Shown here one piece after another: positions 1-10,843 of a stretch of DNA of 64,000 bases. The stretch is from positions 4,084,501 to 4,148,500 of the forward strand of contig CAMRHE010000011.1 in assembly GCA_947044405.1 (NCBI GenBank), in the 5' to 3' direction. Origin of the DNA: Leptodactylus fallax (lineage: Eukaryota; Chordata; Amphibia; Anura; Leptodactylidae). The stretch's first letter is position 1, and each line of letters begins with the position of its first letter. The translations under genes and the position numbers were made by a program. The notes beneath the pieces are model-generated. The model did no database searches. It was not told the DNA's origin and worked only from the letters and a program-made list of their open reading frames with translations.

Positions 1-1448
1 AGCGCACACATACAACACTATGCAACCACGAACATTATTATGCCTAAAAGAATCCTTCATGACCTTTCACTCTTGCCCCTATCTGCCTCTCTACATGTCC
101 TGTTTTGTTATAGTTTGTTGCAGCATTTGTCATTTTTGTAATTTTGTAAATGTTGTGATTTTTCTTTGTTCAATTTAGAGTAGTTTTACCATCTTAGCTA
201 TTTTTGGCATGCCCACTACAAAACAAGCAGAAACATCAATTTCAAGTCTATAGAAGTTACAGAAAATTGTGTTGTTGTTGTTTTTTAACTCCTATAGACT
301 TGGATGAGACTACTACTACGCCTAGGAGAGTGTTTGCAATGAAAAAATGTAACCATATACGAGTCAGTCAAAATGCACAATTATATTAAACACAACTTTT
401 TTTTCTCAATGATAAAGAAGCATTATGCATACATTTTTCCAAATTGTTTCCTAGACTAATTCCCCCAAATCCACACAGAGGTACAGATTACCATTGTTCC
501 CACTTCCTAGATAAGGACTAGTTATTAAGGAAAAGTAATGACAAATAAGCTGAACATAATGAAGGCAACTTCCTCTTAACGCTAGTCACAAAATGACGTA
601 ATGCAGTTTTTCCACTTCACACAGTTTGACCTGAATGCAATGTTTTTGTAATTTTATGGTTCCAGAGAAAACACTAGGATCTGTCATGGTGTCTGTGTTT
701 ATGAACAATGGGCAATTATACTGTAGTAGAAATATTCTGTAAAGTGCTGCGGAATATGATGGCGCTATATAAGTAAGCATAATAAATAAATAAATTGCTT
801 TACTTTTTTATGTTAATTGATGGATGGGGCTCATGATGCAAATTTTGAGGTGATCTTATTTAACCCTCCAAAGGCAAGTAGTTTCATAAAAAGAATCATA
901 AAAATATATAATGTAAAATCTGTTCACTGTACGATGCTATGCACACTCAATGAATGGAGTGCCATTGCCCTGATGACAGAACTTCAGTGATATGGTGGTG
1001 TGTGCTTTAATATGGCCTCAGGCAGCAGGTGTGTGTGGTCAAAGGTTATCTGGGAAAAAATTCTTTCCATGGTTTAGAATTTTTTTTATTCAAGGCTGAG
1101 GATATTTTACAGACTATTAACATTTCACAAAGAGAATTTCTGATGTCTCACTACTATCCATAGAAATGTACAGTGTAAGGATGATAGGTTTAAGGTATGA
1201 TTAGGATTACTACTATTATTATTACAAGCGGATACTTGTAATATTACTGTGAGGAAACATTTTTTTTCAATAACAATACTTTACAAACTTGTGCTAAAAT
1301 GCTTATTCAGTTTACTTATTGCCATTGTATTGATGGCACAATCCCTTCAACACCTTCCCAACATCTGCCTTAACAGTATAATCAAAGACTGGGCTCTGTA
1401 ACAAACCCCCACCCCCACACGGCATAGCAACCCCCTTTCCTGGTCCCC
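1..1448. other. intergenic, no gene seen
   Basis: AT-rich sequence with only short unconvincing reading frames. The one recognisable item is an L2/SINE-type tail near 738-795. No exon of TES, the expected upstream neighbour of CAV2 in vertebrates, was recognised. Confidence 0.6.
738..795 (+). repeat. L2/SINE 3' tail fragment
   Basis: The sequence 'gctgcggaatatgatggcgc' followed by 'tatataagtaag' and an A-rich simple tail matches the 3' end of the SINE at 32150-32396. It also resembles the end of the L2 LINE at about 20851. It is a short 5'-truncated copy. Confidence 0.6.
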
Positions 1449-1733
1449 ACACAGTAAAGCTCTCCTTTTGCTGGCCCCCACACAGTATAATGCCCCATTT
1501 ACACACAGTATGATGTCCTACAGTGGCCCTTTCACCAAGTGTAATGTCCCATAATGGCTGCTATACAGTATAATGTCCCACAGTGGCCCCTCCACACAGT
1601 ATAATGTCCCATAGTGGCCTCCATATAATATAATATCCCACAGCATCCCTTCATACAGTATAATGTCCCACAGTGACCCCTTCACATGGTATAATGTCCC
1701 ACAGTGGACCCTTCACACAGTATAATGTCCATT
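1449..1733. repeat. 31-bp minisatellite array A
   Basis: About nine degenerate copies of a roughly 31-bp unit containing 'cagtataatgtcccacagtg' and 'gcccct'. The same unit recurs in reverse complement at 25795-26362 and in the same sense at 38811-39108. No hAT-type terminal repeat was found flanking this copy. Confidence 0.8.
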
Positions 1734-2575
1734 AACCACTTCAGAACCGGGCTAATTTCTGGTTCAGGACCAGACTCATTTTCAGGTTTTTTGAATGTGT
1801 GGTTTTGAAGGCTATAACATTTTTATCAATTGTGTTATTCAACTAATTTCTGCGTCTTTTTCGGTGACACACAGGGCTTTATTTTTATGTTTTTATTTTT
1901 GCATGTGTTTTCATTTTTTTTATATTCGGGAAAATACAAACAAAAGAGGAGGAAAAACGTGTTTTTTTTTTCACCTTTTTTTTTTTATTTTGTATGGTGT
2001 CGTCGGGGGTGGGACATCTGATCACTGTTTCTTTTGTGGGGGAGGCTGATTTCCCCTGTAACTGGGGCTGGTACATTTAGCCCCAGTTGCAGGAGGAATA
2101 CAGCCTCCTGCACGGTACTACAGAGCTGATCTGGGTCCTACAGCAGCTCTTACAGACTCTGATCCCAGTGGTATACAGTGCTCATTGAACGCTGTGTACA
2201 CAGTGATCAGGGAAGACAGGGACAGTAATAAACCTTCCCTGCCTTCTCTCTGCTTGCTTTCCTCTCTGCATTTTTCAAGCAGAATGGGGGATGTAATTCC
2301 CAAACGGTGATCAAGCGCAGATGTGAACCCAGCCTTACCCTGTCAGACTGAAACTGTAACTTACATAGGACTGCTGCCTCTCCCTTCATGTAAAGCAGTT
2401 CTGTGTAAAATAATTTTGCACAGGACTGCTTTACATGGAGGGAGTATCAGCAGTCCTATGCTACAATGTCAGACTGAAACTAACTTATACAGAACTGCTA
2501 CCTCTCACACCATGTTTGTTTACTATATTGTCTCTTTATAACTGGATTTTTGTGTCACCATTTTATAGTAAGGGG
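1734..2575. other. intergenic, decayed repeats
   Basis: T-rich block from 1741 to about 2010, followed by sequence with internal duplications (for example 'cagactgaaactaact' repeated near 2340 and 2470). No coding signal. Confidence 0.4.
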
Positions 2576-2579
2576 CAGG

Positions 2580-2932
2580 TTTAACATTAAGAAAAAAACA
2601 TACTCACCTATCCCAAGCGCTCTGGTGTTCACCACTGTAGCCTGTTTGGTTGCGCACTGTGCCTTGTTCTCCAGAAGCTCTGAATCCCATGTGACTGAGG
2701 TCAATCAGCAGCCACAGTGGTCCCCAGAGAGGGACCAGTGACATATGTGAATGACATCATCAGTCCCTCTGCTGCAACCGCTGAGGCCGCTAATTGGCCT
2801 TAGTAGTCATGTGGGGTGCAGGGCTTTTCTTTTGGGGAACAAGGCAAAGAGCGCGACCAAACAGGCTGCAGTGGTAGATACTGAAGCACTGGGGACAAGT
2901 GAGCATGTTTTTTTTCTTAATGTCACAACTGT
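2580..2932. repeat. MITE-like inverted repeat
   Basis: The left arm (about 2580-2668, containing 'gcctgtttggttgcgc') and the right arm (about 2838-2932, containing 'gcgcgaccaaacaggc') are diverged reverse complements of roughly 90 bp around a 170-bp centre. This fits a non-autonomous DNA transposon. Target duplication not resolved. Confidence 0.6.
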
Positions 2933-2992
2933 TCTTGGCCCTGCCGGATTTGGTCCAATTTCTGGACAACACCTTTTAGAATAATGCCTCAT

Positions 2993-3550
2993 TGGTAATT
3001 GTTAATAATATAGGCAGATCATTTCAGCAAGATCCACATGTTAGAGGGGCTTTCCCATCTCCCTGTCTCAGCAGCTTTGCCTACTGTACCTTCTTCTTAC
3101 TTCCTGTATTCTTGAGCAAGCTCTTGGGAAGACTGTTTGATGAACAGAACACTATGAAGTATGACAATAGATATAGACTTTGCCTTTACCATGAGAGATT
3201 TATTATGATTACTAGAAATCTAATATAAATGTAGATCAAATAATATGCACAGTAAATGTATATTACATTACACAGTGTTTGAGAGAAAAACAAATTTATA
3301 TGCTGCAAAGGAGAGAATGGTCTCCTCGTGTTTACATAGAGAGGTAACAGACACTGTCCAGTAAGAGCACTCAGCCCCCACAGACAGCAGTGACTCATGG
3401 ATCTGTCCTGTCTTATCAGCTACAGGTCTTGCACCAAGGAAATGCTGTGTAAACAATGGGAGGAATTATATAGCATAGCAAGCAAGCAAAGCAGCATTGC
3501 TAAAGCAATGCATTTAGGAAAACTCTAGAATTTACATAAGCTAGTAGTAT
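2993..3550. other. intergenic, nothing recognised
   Basis: AT-rich, short reading frames only, no repeat termini identified. It ends at the TA dinucleotide where the Tc1 element begins. Confidence 0.4.
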
Positions 3551-3551
3551 A

Positions 3552-3997
3552 CAGTGCCTTGCAAAAGTATTCATACCCCTTGAACTTTTTCACATTTTGT
3601 CACCTTACAACCACAAACTTAAATGTATTTTATTGAGATTTTAAGTGATAGAGCAACACAAAGTAGCACATAATTGTGAAGTGGAACGAAAATGATACAT
3701 GGTTTTCAAAATTTTAATGAAATAAAAATCTGAAAAGTGTGACGTGCAAAAGTATGCAGCCCCCCTATATCAATACTTTGTAGAGTCACCTTTCGCTGCA
3801 ATTACATCTGCTAGTCTTTTGGGGTATGTCTCTACCAGCTTTGCGCATCTAGAGACTGAGATTTTTGCCCATTCTTCTTTGCAAAATAGCTCAAGCTCAG
3901 CCAGATTGGATGGAGAGCATGTGTGAACAGCAATTTTCATGTCTTGCCACAGATGCTCAATGGGATTTAGGTCTGGACTTTGACTGGATCATTCAAA
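3552..3997 (-). mobile_element. Tc1-like element A, transposase 3' part
   Basis: The element starts right after a TA (3550-3551) with 'cagtgccttgcaaaagtatt', a Tc1-type terminus. On the minus strand it encodes the transposase C-terminus, from the catalytic-Glu motif PDLNPIEHLW (near 3977) to a stop at 3770-3772. The element is interrupted at 3998 by a Penelope-like insertion flanked by a 9-bp duplication, TCATTCAAA. The rest resumes at 10146. Confidence 0.85.
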
Positions 3998-4169
3998 GTA
4001 GTATAATGTTGTACCGTGTTAGCCATTGAAAGTAATGGAAGAGTGAAGTAATCAGGCGATACCTTTTAGAGGCTGAGTATATTTGATAGTGAGCTTTCGG
4101 AAGTACTAGCTCCCTTCATTAGACATGGTATTATACAAGAAACTGAAAATTCAGATTTTTTTTATACCC
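3998..4169 (-). mobile_element. Penelope-like element, 3' terminal part
   Basis: This is the 3' untranslated end of the Penelope-like element whose coding remnant lies at 9848-10136. The two parts were split by the LTR retrotransposon. The outer boundary is set by TCATTCAAA at 3989-3997 and 10137-10145, inside Tc1 element A. Positions 3998-4095 match the insert at 23333-23445. Confidence 0.75.
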
Positions 4170-4714
4170 TGTGAAGCATGGGATTTTCCAACAAACAATC
4201 AGACCTTGATTGAAAAGAAATCCAAAGGAGTTTATTCTAATTATTTCATCAGAACATATGCAAAATGTGTACTATGAAATCCGTGTCAACTCCACCAACA
4301 ACTACTGAGCTTGCTGGGTAATGGAATCCTTTTATAGCATAGACATTTCCCATAATCCTATGCAGTTTTCTCTATAAAACACTGGAGTTGATGCAGACTT
4401 GCCTCTTATAAGGCCAGGGCAGACACACCCTACTACAGCTCCTTACTGCAGGTAAGTAAATGAAAACACTTCTTTATGAAACACAAATTGTGAGTATTTC
4501 CTTAGTTTTGGTACATTGTTTCCAGATGGCAAGACCAGAAAGAGTAGAAAATAGAGCATTAGGTGGCCAGCCTAATGAGGAAAGAAAGAAATAAGAAGCA
4601 GTAAGAACATTCACACAGAGGCTTTACCAGACCTGGCATCCCATGTACCAAAACTAAGGTTACAAAACAGGAAATCAATTATAAACATAAAACAAAACAT
4701 TTTACCTCTTCACA
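4170..4714 (-). repeat. 3' LTR of Gmr1-like element
   Basis: 545 bp with the same termini as 9128-9667. It is preceded on the plus strand by TACCC, the left copy of the target duplication. Confidence 0.93.
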
Positions 4715-4727
4715 TTCCTCCCCCCTT
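4715..4727 (-). promoter_or_regulatory. polypurine tract
   Basis: Minus strand AAGGGGGGAGGAA lies directly against the 3' LTR. It is the expected plus-strand DNA primer site for an LTR retrotransposon in this orientation. Confidence 0.85.
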
Positions 4728-4747
4728 AAGAGGAAGCTTGTCCTTCT

Positions 4748-7700
4748 TCAGACAACTTTTACTTCAGCACCATACCTAGACAAATGATCGGCATTTTGGT
4801 GCTTCGTCCCTGACCGATGTTGTATCTCAAACTTAAATGGCTGTAATGCTAAATACCACCTAGTAATTCTGGCATTTTTGTCCTTCATGGTATGAATCCA
4901 AGTGAGGGGATGATGATCGGTTACCAAAATAAACTCTCTTCCTAGTAAGTAATAGCGTAACGCCTCCAAAGCCCACTTAATTGCCAGCCCTTCTTTCTCA
5001 ATAGTAGAATACTTTTGTTCACGGGGGAAAAGTTTCCTACTCAAATAAAGAATAGGATGTTCCTCACCATTATCCTCTTGACTTAGGACTGCCCCAAGTC
5101 CCACCTCTGATGCATCAGTCTGCACAATAAATGGTTTGTCAAAGTTCGGGCTTTGCAGGACCGATTCCTTACACAAAATTTCTTTTATCTGTTCAAAAGC
5201 TAGCTTACATTCTGTTGTCCATACCACTTCCTCTCTTCTGTTCTTTTTAGTTAGGTTGGTTAAGGGAGCAACTATGGTAGCAAATTCTGGAATAAAACGT
5301 CTATAATAACCAACAAGACCTAAAAATGATCTGACTTCCTTTTTTGTGGCTGGAATAGTAGCAGATTGAATGGCTTGTACTTTTGATATTTCTGGCCTTA
5401 CTTTACCACTACCCACAATAAACCCAAGGTACTTTGTTTCTTGGAATCCCAAAGCACATTTGCGTGGATTAATTGTGAAACCAGCTTTCTCAATTTCAGT
5501 TATGACCTTTTCCAAGTGATACAAGTGGTCTTCCCATGATTTACTAAAAATTACAACGTCATCTAGATAAGCAGCACTGTACTCCATATGATCCTTCAAG
5601 AGTAAGTCCATGGCTCTTTGAAATGTGGCTGAAGCACCATGAAGACCAAATGGCATGTTTCTGAACTGATACAGACCACTAGGCATCACAAAGGCAGTTT
5701 TTTCTTTTGATTTCTCATCAAGTGGAATTTGCCAATAACCCTTACATAAATCTAGGGTAGAAATATATTCTGCACACCCCAATCTATCTATGAGCTCATC
5801 TATACGCGGCATTGGGTAATTGTCAAAACTAGATATGGCATTAATTTTACGAAAATCTATGCAAAATCGTATTGTCCCATCTTTTTTCCCAACCATCACT
5901 ACAGGTGATGACCAAGGACTTTTGGAGGGTTCAATAACTCCCAATTTAAGCATTTCCTGCACCTCATTTTCAGCCTCACCCTTTAATTTTTCAGGTATTC
6001 GATAAGGTTTCTGCCTGATAGGCGCATGCTCCCCAGTATTTATTGCATGAGAAATTAAAGACACACAACCAGGCTTACTTCCAAAAGCATGTGAACTAGA
6101 CCCAATAAGTTTCCTCATGTCACAATGTTGTCCTTTAGATAACTTTGGATTCAAAGTTACCTCTGACCAGTGTGCACAATTTTTCAACAAATCATAAATC
6201 TCTTCAGACATATCCTGTGAAACCTCTGCGACAATAGTACCGGTAATGCTATTTGTAGGATCAACCTCTGGTTCAAGCCAACGTTTTAATAAATTTACAT
6301 GGTAAACCTTATTTTTTTGTTTTTTATCTGGGGTTTCAATTTCAAAGTCAACAGGACCTGTTTGTCTAACAACTTTATATGGCCCTTGCCATCTGGCCAA
6401 CAACTTATTCTCACTGCTAGGAAGCAAGAGAAGAACCTTATCTCCAACTTTAATTGACTTATTTTTGGCATGCTGATCATACCATTTCTTTTGGTAAACT
6501 TTTGCTTTACGGACATTATCATGGGCTACCTTAATCAATTTAATTAATCTCTCTCTCATTTCCAACACATGTTCCACCACATTTTTCTGATGACCAGCTC
6601 TACCTTCCCATACCTCTTTAATAACATCCAAGAGTCCCCTGGGTCGTCTCCCATATAACAATTCAAAAGGGCTAAACCCTGTAGACTCTTGTGGAACCTC
6701 ACGATAAGCAAATAACAAAAAGGGCAACCATTTGTCCCACAGTTTTGGATCATTATGTGCAAATTTTCTAAGCATATTTTTCAAGGTTTGGTGTTATCGT
6801 TCAGTCAACCCATCAGTTTGTGGATGATAAGGGGTAGTTCTGAGGGGCTGTATACCAAGAAGTTTATAAACTTCTAACAATAAGGAAGATGTAAAGTTAC
6901 TCCCCTGATCAGTAAGGATATGCTTAGGTAATCCAACCCTGCTAAACACATTCAAAATTTCCTCAGCAACTCTTTTAGCAGTAACTGTGCGCATAGGTAT
7001 GGCTTCAGGATACTTGGTACAGTAGTCTACAATTGTAAGAATAAAACGGTTACCTTTGGAACTTTTTTCTAGTGGACCAATAATATCCATACCCACAGTA
7101 TTAAATGGTTCATCAATTACTGGCAAGGGTATAAGTTCTGCTTTGGGAGGAACAGAAGCTGTGTACTGACATACTGGGCAACTACGACAATAAGTAGTTA
7201 TTTCATCATAAACTCTAGGCCAATAGAACCGATAAAGTACTCTGGCCAAAGTTTTTTTATACCCCAAATGTCCAGCAATTGGAACATCATGCGCTAATTT
7301 CAAAATTTCGGATCTAAACCTTTTTGGCACAACTAACTGTTGCACTTGTTCTCTTGTTTTTGGATGACTACACACTCTATATAAAATATTGTTTTCAACT
7401 AGATAAAAGGGTGTAACAGGCTGCCTACCACTTTCTTCCACCACTTTACAGTTAGTTAAACCCTGTTCATACAATGGATATAAGTCAATATCCTGTTTTT
7501 GTTCAAATGCAATATCAGTGTCCCACAGTTCAGCATTTTTATACTTGCCATCCTGGGAAAGTCTTTTCCTGAAGACATCCTGCTGTCCTGGAACGCTCGG
7601 AGGCTTTGATGACGGTGGCTCCATGATGTCCTCATGAAATGGGAAAATGTCCTTCAAAGTCTCATCTCTCTTGTGTGCCTTTGCTTTAGCTCGGGTAGTC

Positions 7701-7969
7701 ACAGCAGACAACTGGCTTTCCCCCATTAGCAAATCTTTGAATCCAGGAGTGGTTCTTCCAAGGATCACTGGTACTTGTAGTTCCGGAACAACAACTGCTG
7801 GCATGGTAAAACATTTCTCATCCAACTGAAGTTCAATATTTGATGTGGAGTAATTTTTTGTATCTCCATGAACACAAGTAATTGACACTTTGGGAAAGTC
7901 CATCTTCTCAGTTATTAGGTCCCCCTTTACCAAACTTAGTTTACTGCCAGAATCCAGCAAAGCATCCAC
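4748..7969 (-). pseudogene. pol: protease-integrase-RT-RNase H, one nonsense codon
   Basis: One frame runs from an aspartic protease (DSG at 7951-7943) to a stop at 4748-4750, broken only by an in-frame TAA at 6794-6796. The first half carries the protease, an HHCC zinc finger (CRSCPVC near 7180) and the integrase core (GMDIIGP, LTDQGSNF, and Glu in LTER just before the stop). The second half carries the end of the integrase with a GPY/F-type module (ARWQGPYKV, VNLLKRWLEP). It continues with RT (IDFRKIN, STLDLCKGYWQ, YLDDVVIFS) and RNase H (QTDASEVGLGAVL, VTDHHPLTW). Integrase lying before RT is visible directly. The frame relation to the zinc-knuckle remnant is -1, which could be programmed frameshifting or a deletion; no classical slippery heptamer was found. 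Confidence 0.92.
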
Positions 7970-8081
7970 AGTCTGTCCATTGGCAGCACAAAGTCACTGC
8001 AAGCACAAAACGATCCAGACGTTGGGCCTTTAGTGCTTTTCCTTGGGCAAAATTTAGCTATGTGTCCCTTCTCTTGACAAA

Positions 8082-9056
8082 TTAGCACTTTTTTTCACTT
8101 GTGATGGTTTTTAATGGACTTCTGGCTTCTTGACCTCTCCCTCCAGAGAGAATTCTGAATGGTTTGGATGGGCCTGTTGCAGACCTGCTTAGGTCTCTTT
8201 TTGCTAGGAGAAAGTCTTCTGCCAAAGAAATTGCTTTGTCAGCATTTTTGGGCCGATGTTTTTTAACCCAGGCATGAACATCAGCTGGAAGAATTTGTAG
8301 AAACTGTTCAAGGATGATCACTTCACTGATCTGTTTAGTTGTCTTTGTGTCTGGTTTCATCCATTTCATATACAAGTCTTGCAGGCGAGTAAAGACTTCT
8401 CTTGGACCATCAGTGTAGCAGTACTTCAATTCTCTGAACCTCTGCCTGTAGGTTTCCTCACTGATGTCATATCGCCTTAGAATAGTCTCTTTAACCAAGT
8501 CATAGTTATTTGCATCGTTTATGTTCATGTGGCTATATGCCAGTTGGGCTTGTCCAGTAAGATATGGTGCCAGTCTTACCACCCACTGTTCCTCAGGCCA
8601 CTGACATGTGTGTGCAATTCTTTCAAATGTGGTTAAATATGCCTCAATATCATCCTGTGGAGAAAGTTTTGTCATGCGAGGGTCTTTCCAAGGAGACATA
8701 GCAACAGGCGGTCTCAGGGTTTGGAACAGTTCCCTCCAGCGTTCATCCTGACGTTGCAATTCCTCGCGATTTCTCCTGGCTTCCTCTATTTGCCTTTTTT
8801 CTGCTTCAATCTGCTGCACAGTTAACCATTTCATAAGGTCAGCAATGCTCTCAGGTAAAGTCATTTCAGAAGGTTCAGCAACACTTGTCATTATTGGAGC
8901 AGCTGTGGCTCCTTGCACTTCTGCCTCCTCCTCCTCCTCTATCTGTGCACTGGGTCTAGCACTTTGACTTTCCATTTTCACCAGCTTGCTTTCAGCAGTT
9001 TGCTTTGCAGATACAGTTGGTTTTTTTGTAATGCGCCAGGAACGTGTCTTGTACAT
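8082..9056 (-). pseudogene. gag of Gmr1-like element, frameshifted
   Basis: A 324-residue frame beginning 71 nt inside the 5' LTR. It has an acidic and coiled, Q/E/R-rich segment (roughly residues 60-125), then a gypsy-type capsid region with motifs such as PYLTGQAQLAYS and FRELKY. Gag forms the particle that packages element RNA. The frame ends just after the first Cys of a CCHC zinc knuckle; the remaining Cys, His and Cys fall in the next frame (about 8079-8040). A one-base loss has therefore split the nucleocapsid. The start is the first ATG of the frame after the primer binding site. Confidence 0.85.
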
Positions 9057-9107
9057 AACTCCCTGGTTTCTTTATACTGGAGTACTTGGAGCAATACTCC
9101 AAAAATC

Positions 9108-9125
9108 ATCCCGTTTCTGACACCA
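9108..9125 (-). promoter_or_regulatory. primer binding site, tRNA-Leu-like
   Basis: On the minus strand this reads TGGTGTCAGAAACGGGAT, 2 nt inside the 5' LTR. It begins with TGG, pairing with the tRNA CCA end. It fits the 3' end of vertebrate tRNA-Leu(CAG), as recalled, at 16 of 18 positions. The tRNA identity is from memory and should be confirmed against a tRNA set. Confidence 0.7.
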
Positions 9126-9127
9126 TA

Positions 9128-9667
9128 TGTGAAGCATGGGATTTTCCAACAATCAGACCTTGATTGAAAAGAAATCCAAAGGAGTTTATTCTAATTATTT
9201 CATCAGAACATATCCAAAATGTGTACTATGAAATCCTTGTGTCAACTCCACCAACAACTACCGAGCTTGCTGGGTAATGGAATCCTTTTATAGCATAGAC
9301 ATTTCCCATAATCCTATGCAGTTTTCTCTATAAAACACTGGAGTTGATGCAGACTTGCCTCTTATAAGGCCAGGGCAGACACACCCTACTACAGCTCCTT
9401 ACTGCAGGTAAGTAAATGAAAACACTTCTTTATGAAACACAAATTGTGAGTATTTCCTTAGTTTTGGTACATTGTTTCCAGATGGCAAGACCAGAAAGAG
9501 TAGAAAATAGAGCATTAGGTGGCCAGCCTAATGAGGAAAGAAAGAAATAAGCAGTAAGAACATTCACACAGAGGCTTTACCAGACCTGGCATCCCATGTA
9601 CCAAAACTAAGGTTACAAAACAGGAAATCAATTATAAACATAAAACAAAACATTTTACCTCTTCACA
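9128..9667 (-). repeat. 5' LTR of Gmr1-like element
   Basis: 540 bp, bounded by TG...CA within the 7-bp inverted termini TGTGAAG/CTTCACA. It differs from the 3' LTR by only a few substitutions and short indels (for example a 4-nt indel near 9150 and a 3-nt indel near 9551). That suggests a recent insertion. It should contain the promoter, since the genes run leftward from it. Confidence 0.93.
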
Positions 9668-10136
9668 TACCCTAAAGACATGGACCTTCAAAAGATCTTA
9701 GAGTCCTAAAAAAAAAAAAAAAATGCAATCTAAGTAGAGAAGTTATTTACAACCAGTCAAAAAATAAACAATCTGGAAAGTTGTGTTGCATGACAGAGGG
9801 ATCTGTTATCTGTTTGCTATCACGTGGTGATTTGTGACCCTCACAGTTCATACATAGTGTGACATGAAACTGGCATGAATGTTAAGTCCAAATTGCAGAG
9901 TTTGAAATTTTTGCATTAACTTGTATTCCCATTCTTTCCTCTCCCTCTGTGTCTCAAAATGTCCCATTAAAACCACAACCCGCAAATCTTCAATGGAGTG
10001 GTCTTCTCCGGAGAAATGTGCAGCCACTGGGAGATCTGCTGTTATTACTGTTGAATCTATGTGAGTTCATGCGCTGACTAAGTCTCTGCCCTGTTTCCCC
10101 CACATAGAGGCCTGTGGTGGGACATTGCACATTGGG
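9668..10136 (-). mobile_element. Penelope-like element, coding 3' part
   Basis: Continuation of 3998-4169 beyond the LTR element. The element is 5'-truncated at 10136 inside the endonuclease region, so no RT remains. The right target duplication TCATTCAAA lies at 10137-10145. An A-run sits at 9709-9723. Confidence 0.75.
9848..10136 (-). pseudogene. Penelope-like GIY-YIG endonuclease remnant
   Basis: The minus strand encodes the GIY-YIG signature TTGLYVGETGQRLSQRMNSH (10124-10065). After one frame change near 10045 it encodes a C-terminal stretch with RKEWEYKLMQKFQTLQFGLN and a stop at 9848-9850. This is the C-terminal endonuclease typical of Penelope/Neptune/Poseidon-type retroelements, which nicks target DNA. 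It is a fragment; the RT is absent. Confidence 0.8.
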
Positions 10137-10843
10137 TCATTCAAACACATGAATATTCTTTGATCTAAACCATTCCACTGTTGCGCTGGTCATTGTCTTG
10201 CTAGAAGGTGAATCTCCTTCCCAGTCCCAAGTCTTTTGCAGCCTCCAACAGGTTTTCTTCCAGGATTGCCCTGGAACATAGACTATTTATCTCTATCCAT
10301 CTTCCCATCAACTCTGACCAGCTTCCTTGTCCTTGATGAAAAAAAGCATCCCCATGCCACCACGTTTCATAGTGGGGATGGTGTGTGTTCAAGGTGATGA
10401 GCAGTGTTACGTTTCTGCCACTCATAGGGCTTTGCATTTAAGCTAAAAAGTTTTACTTTGGTCTCATCTGACCAAAGCACCTTCTTCAACATGTTTGCTG
10501 TGTCCCCTATATAGCTTGTGGCAAACTGCAAACGGCACTTCTTATGTCTCTCTTTCAACAATGGTTTTCTTCTTGCCACTCTTCCATAAAGGCCAGATTT
10601 GTGGAGTGCATGCCATACAGTTGTCCTGTGGACAGATTCTCCCACCTGAGCTGTAGATTTCTGCAGCTCCTCCAGAGTGACCATGGGCCTCTTGGTTGCT
10701 TCTCTGACCAGTGCTCTCCTTGCTCGATCGCTTTAGTTTAGGTGGGTGGCCATGTTTTGGTAGGGTTGCAGTTGTAGAATACTTTTTCTATTTTTGGATG
10801 ATGGATTGAACAGTGCTCCTTGGGATGCTCAAAGCTTGGGATA
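10137..10843 (-). mobile_element. Tc1-like element A, transposase 5' part
   Basis: This resumes the transposase interrupted at 3997. The minus strand 10684-10367 encodes an N-terminal/central segment with VHRTTVWHALHKSGLYGR and LWSDETKVKLF, the latter holding the first catalytic Asp. It is followed leftward, with frame changes, by RRFTF near 10200. The element is cut at a TA (10842-10843), where Tc1-like element B is inserted. Confidence 0.8.

Larger units (their letters stand above)
4170..9667 (-). mobile_element. Gmr1-like Ty3/gypsy LTR retrotransposon
   Basis: A structurally complete element of about 5.5 kb on the minus strand. It has two LTRs beginning TGTGAAG and ending CTTCACA, a 5-bp target duplication TACCC (4165-4169 and 9668-9672), a tRNA-Leu-like primer binding site and a polypurine tract. 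Reading 5' to 3' on the minus strand the domains are gag, protease, integrase, reverse transcriptase and RNase H. The RT and RNase H are gypsy-type, but integrase precedes RT, which is the copia order. That combination is known for Gmr1-like elements of deuterostomes. It is nearly intact: the breaks seen are one in-frame stop and frame changes at the gag-pol junction. Confidence 0.93.
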
